Assembly: GCA_907164885.2 (NCBI GenBank)
Contig: OU015493.1
Span: 59,768,935 to 59,832,934 of the forward strand
Source: Dolomedes plantarius
Lineage: Eukaryota > Arthropoda > Arachnida > Araneae > Dolomedidae
DNA length: 64,000 nt
Direction of reading: 5' to 3'
This document shows positions 63,694-64,000 of this stretch, piece after piece. Positions within the stretch are counted from its first letter, which is position 1; every line of letters starts with the position of its first letter. Under the pieces are notes generated by a model. It ran no database searches. It was given only the letters and a program-made list of their open reading frames with translations, and had not been told where the DNA came from. The translations under genes were made by a program, and so were the position numbers.

Positions 63694-63747
63694 GTAAGTA
63701 ATAATTTTATAATCTAAAATTCATTTTGTGCTTGTGCATTATATATA

Positions 63748-63916
63748 CAGTTGAATCCAGTTAACTGGACCAGCTGCTTATTCGGACCAAATCCTAAAGA
63801 ACCAAAACAAATCTATTGCATAAGCCTAATAGGGCATGTTGATATAATTGGACCAGCCGGTTATTGGGACCAAAAGGATTGTGTCCCAATGTGGTCCGAT
63901 TAACTGGAATCGACTG
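63748..63916. mobile_element. TA-flanked 169-bp MITE
   Basis: Begins CAGTTGAATCCAGTTAACTG and ends CAGTTAATCGGACC read inverted (forward gattaactggaatcgactg), with TA on both sides (63746-63747, 63917-63918). Internal ggacca/tggtcc motifs repeat. Tc1/mariner-pogo-type ends. Confidence 0.8.
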
Positions 63917-64000
63917 TAATAAGTTTTGAATCTTATTGCCTGGCTAAATATGAATGTTGTTTAAATATAAAATCAAGTTTTATGTGTCACTATAAAAGTA

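Noticed and set aside
1656..63693. Notch, fibrillin, stabilin or NOTCH-like identity for the EGF array
   Set aside because: EGFs are shared, but the 21-residue four-cysteine DPY modules, the EGF-DPY alternation and the absence of TB, LNR or fasciclin domains fit Dumpy alone.
1..64000. CRISPR arrays, bacterial operons, ribosome binding sites
   Set aside because: The sequence is plainly eukaryotic with spliceosomal introns throughout; no regularly spaced direct repeats of CRISPR type occur.

Overview
The window is one stretch of a single giant eukaryotic gene on the + strand. I can place 109 consecutive exons between 1656 and 63693. Joined, they give 13,440 nt, or 4,480 codons, with no stop codon. 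Every intron is GT-AG, 103 to about 1,300 bp long, and every intron I placed is phase 1, so each exon is a whole number of codons and starts two bases into a codon. The product is a tandem array of about 68 EGF-like modules and about 70 short four-cysteine modules with spacing C-x5-C-x5-C-x4-C (counts made by eye). These short modules are the DPY module, the hallmark of arthropod Dumpy, so I call the gene a dumpy (dpy) orthologue. Neither the signal peptide nor the C-terminal zona pellucida domain and membrane anchor is visible, so the gene runs on past at least the right edge and almost certainly the left.

The very AT-rich introns, the tRNA-derived SINEs, the TA-flanked DNA-transposon remnants and the intron-dense dumpy gene suggest an arthropod. 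A chelicerate such as a spider is my best guess, but this is inference; nothing here fixes the species.

Layout. (A) 1-1655: non-coding, with two fold-back elements. (B) Exons 1-31 (1656-17400): mostly one EGF per exon, many of the calcium-binding D-[IVT]-[DN]-E-C type, mixed with short cysteine-rich modules. (C) Exons 32-57 (18199-32330): thirteen perfect alternations of a long-loop DPY exon and an EGF exon. (D) Exons 58-91 (32477-51084): canonical 21-residue DPY exons, a five-module cassette repeated four times, and one 957-bp exon holding eleven modules without introns. (E) Exons 92-109 (51337-63693): the unit becomes a fused DPY-EGF exon of about 183 nt followed by one or two short DPY exons; a 561-bp intronless exon opens this zone.

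Function, from the family: Dumpy is a secreted, membrane-anchored fibrous protein of the apical extracellular matrix that links epidermal and tendon cells to the cuticle. Disulfide-rigid EGF/DPY rods give it length and tensile strength, and the whole window is rod.

The introns carry the rest of the signal. There is an inverted pair of the same 465-bp element in introns 17 and 34, and an internally deleted piggyBac-like element that still encodes a transposase-type zinc-finger tail. Also present are a second piggyBac-like remnant, several further TA-flanked elements, SINE copies sharing a tail, and a retroposon with a perfect 19-bp target duplication. I see no tRNA or rRNA gene, no CRISPR array and no other convincing protein gene.
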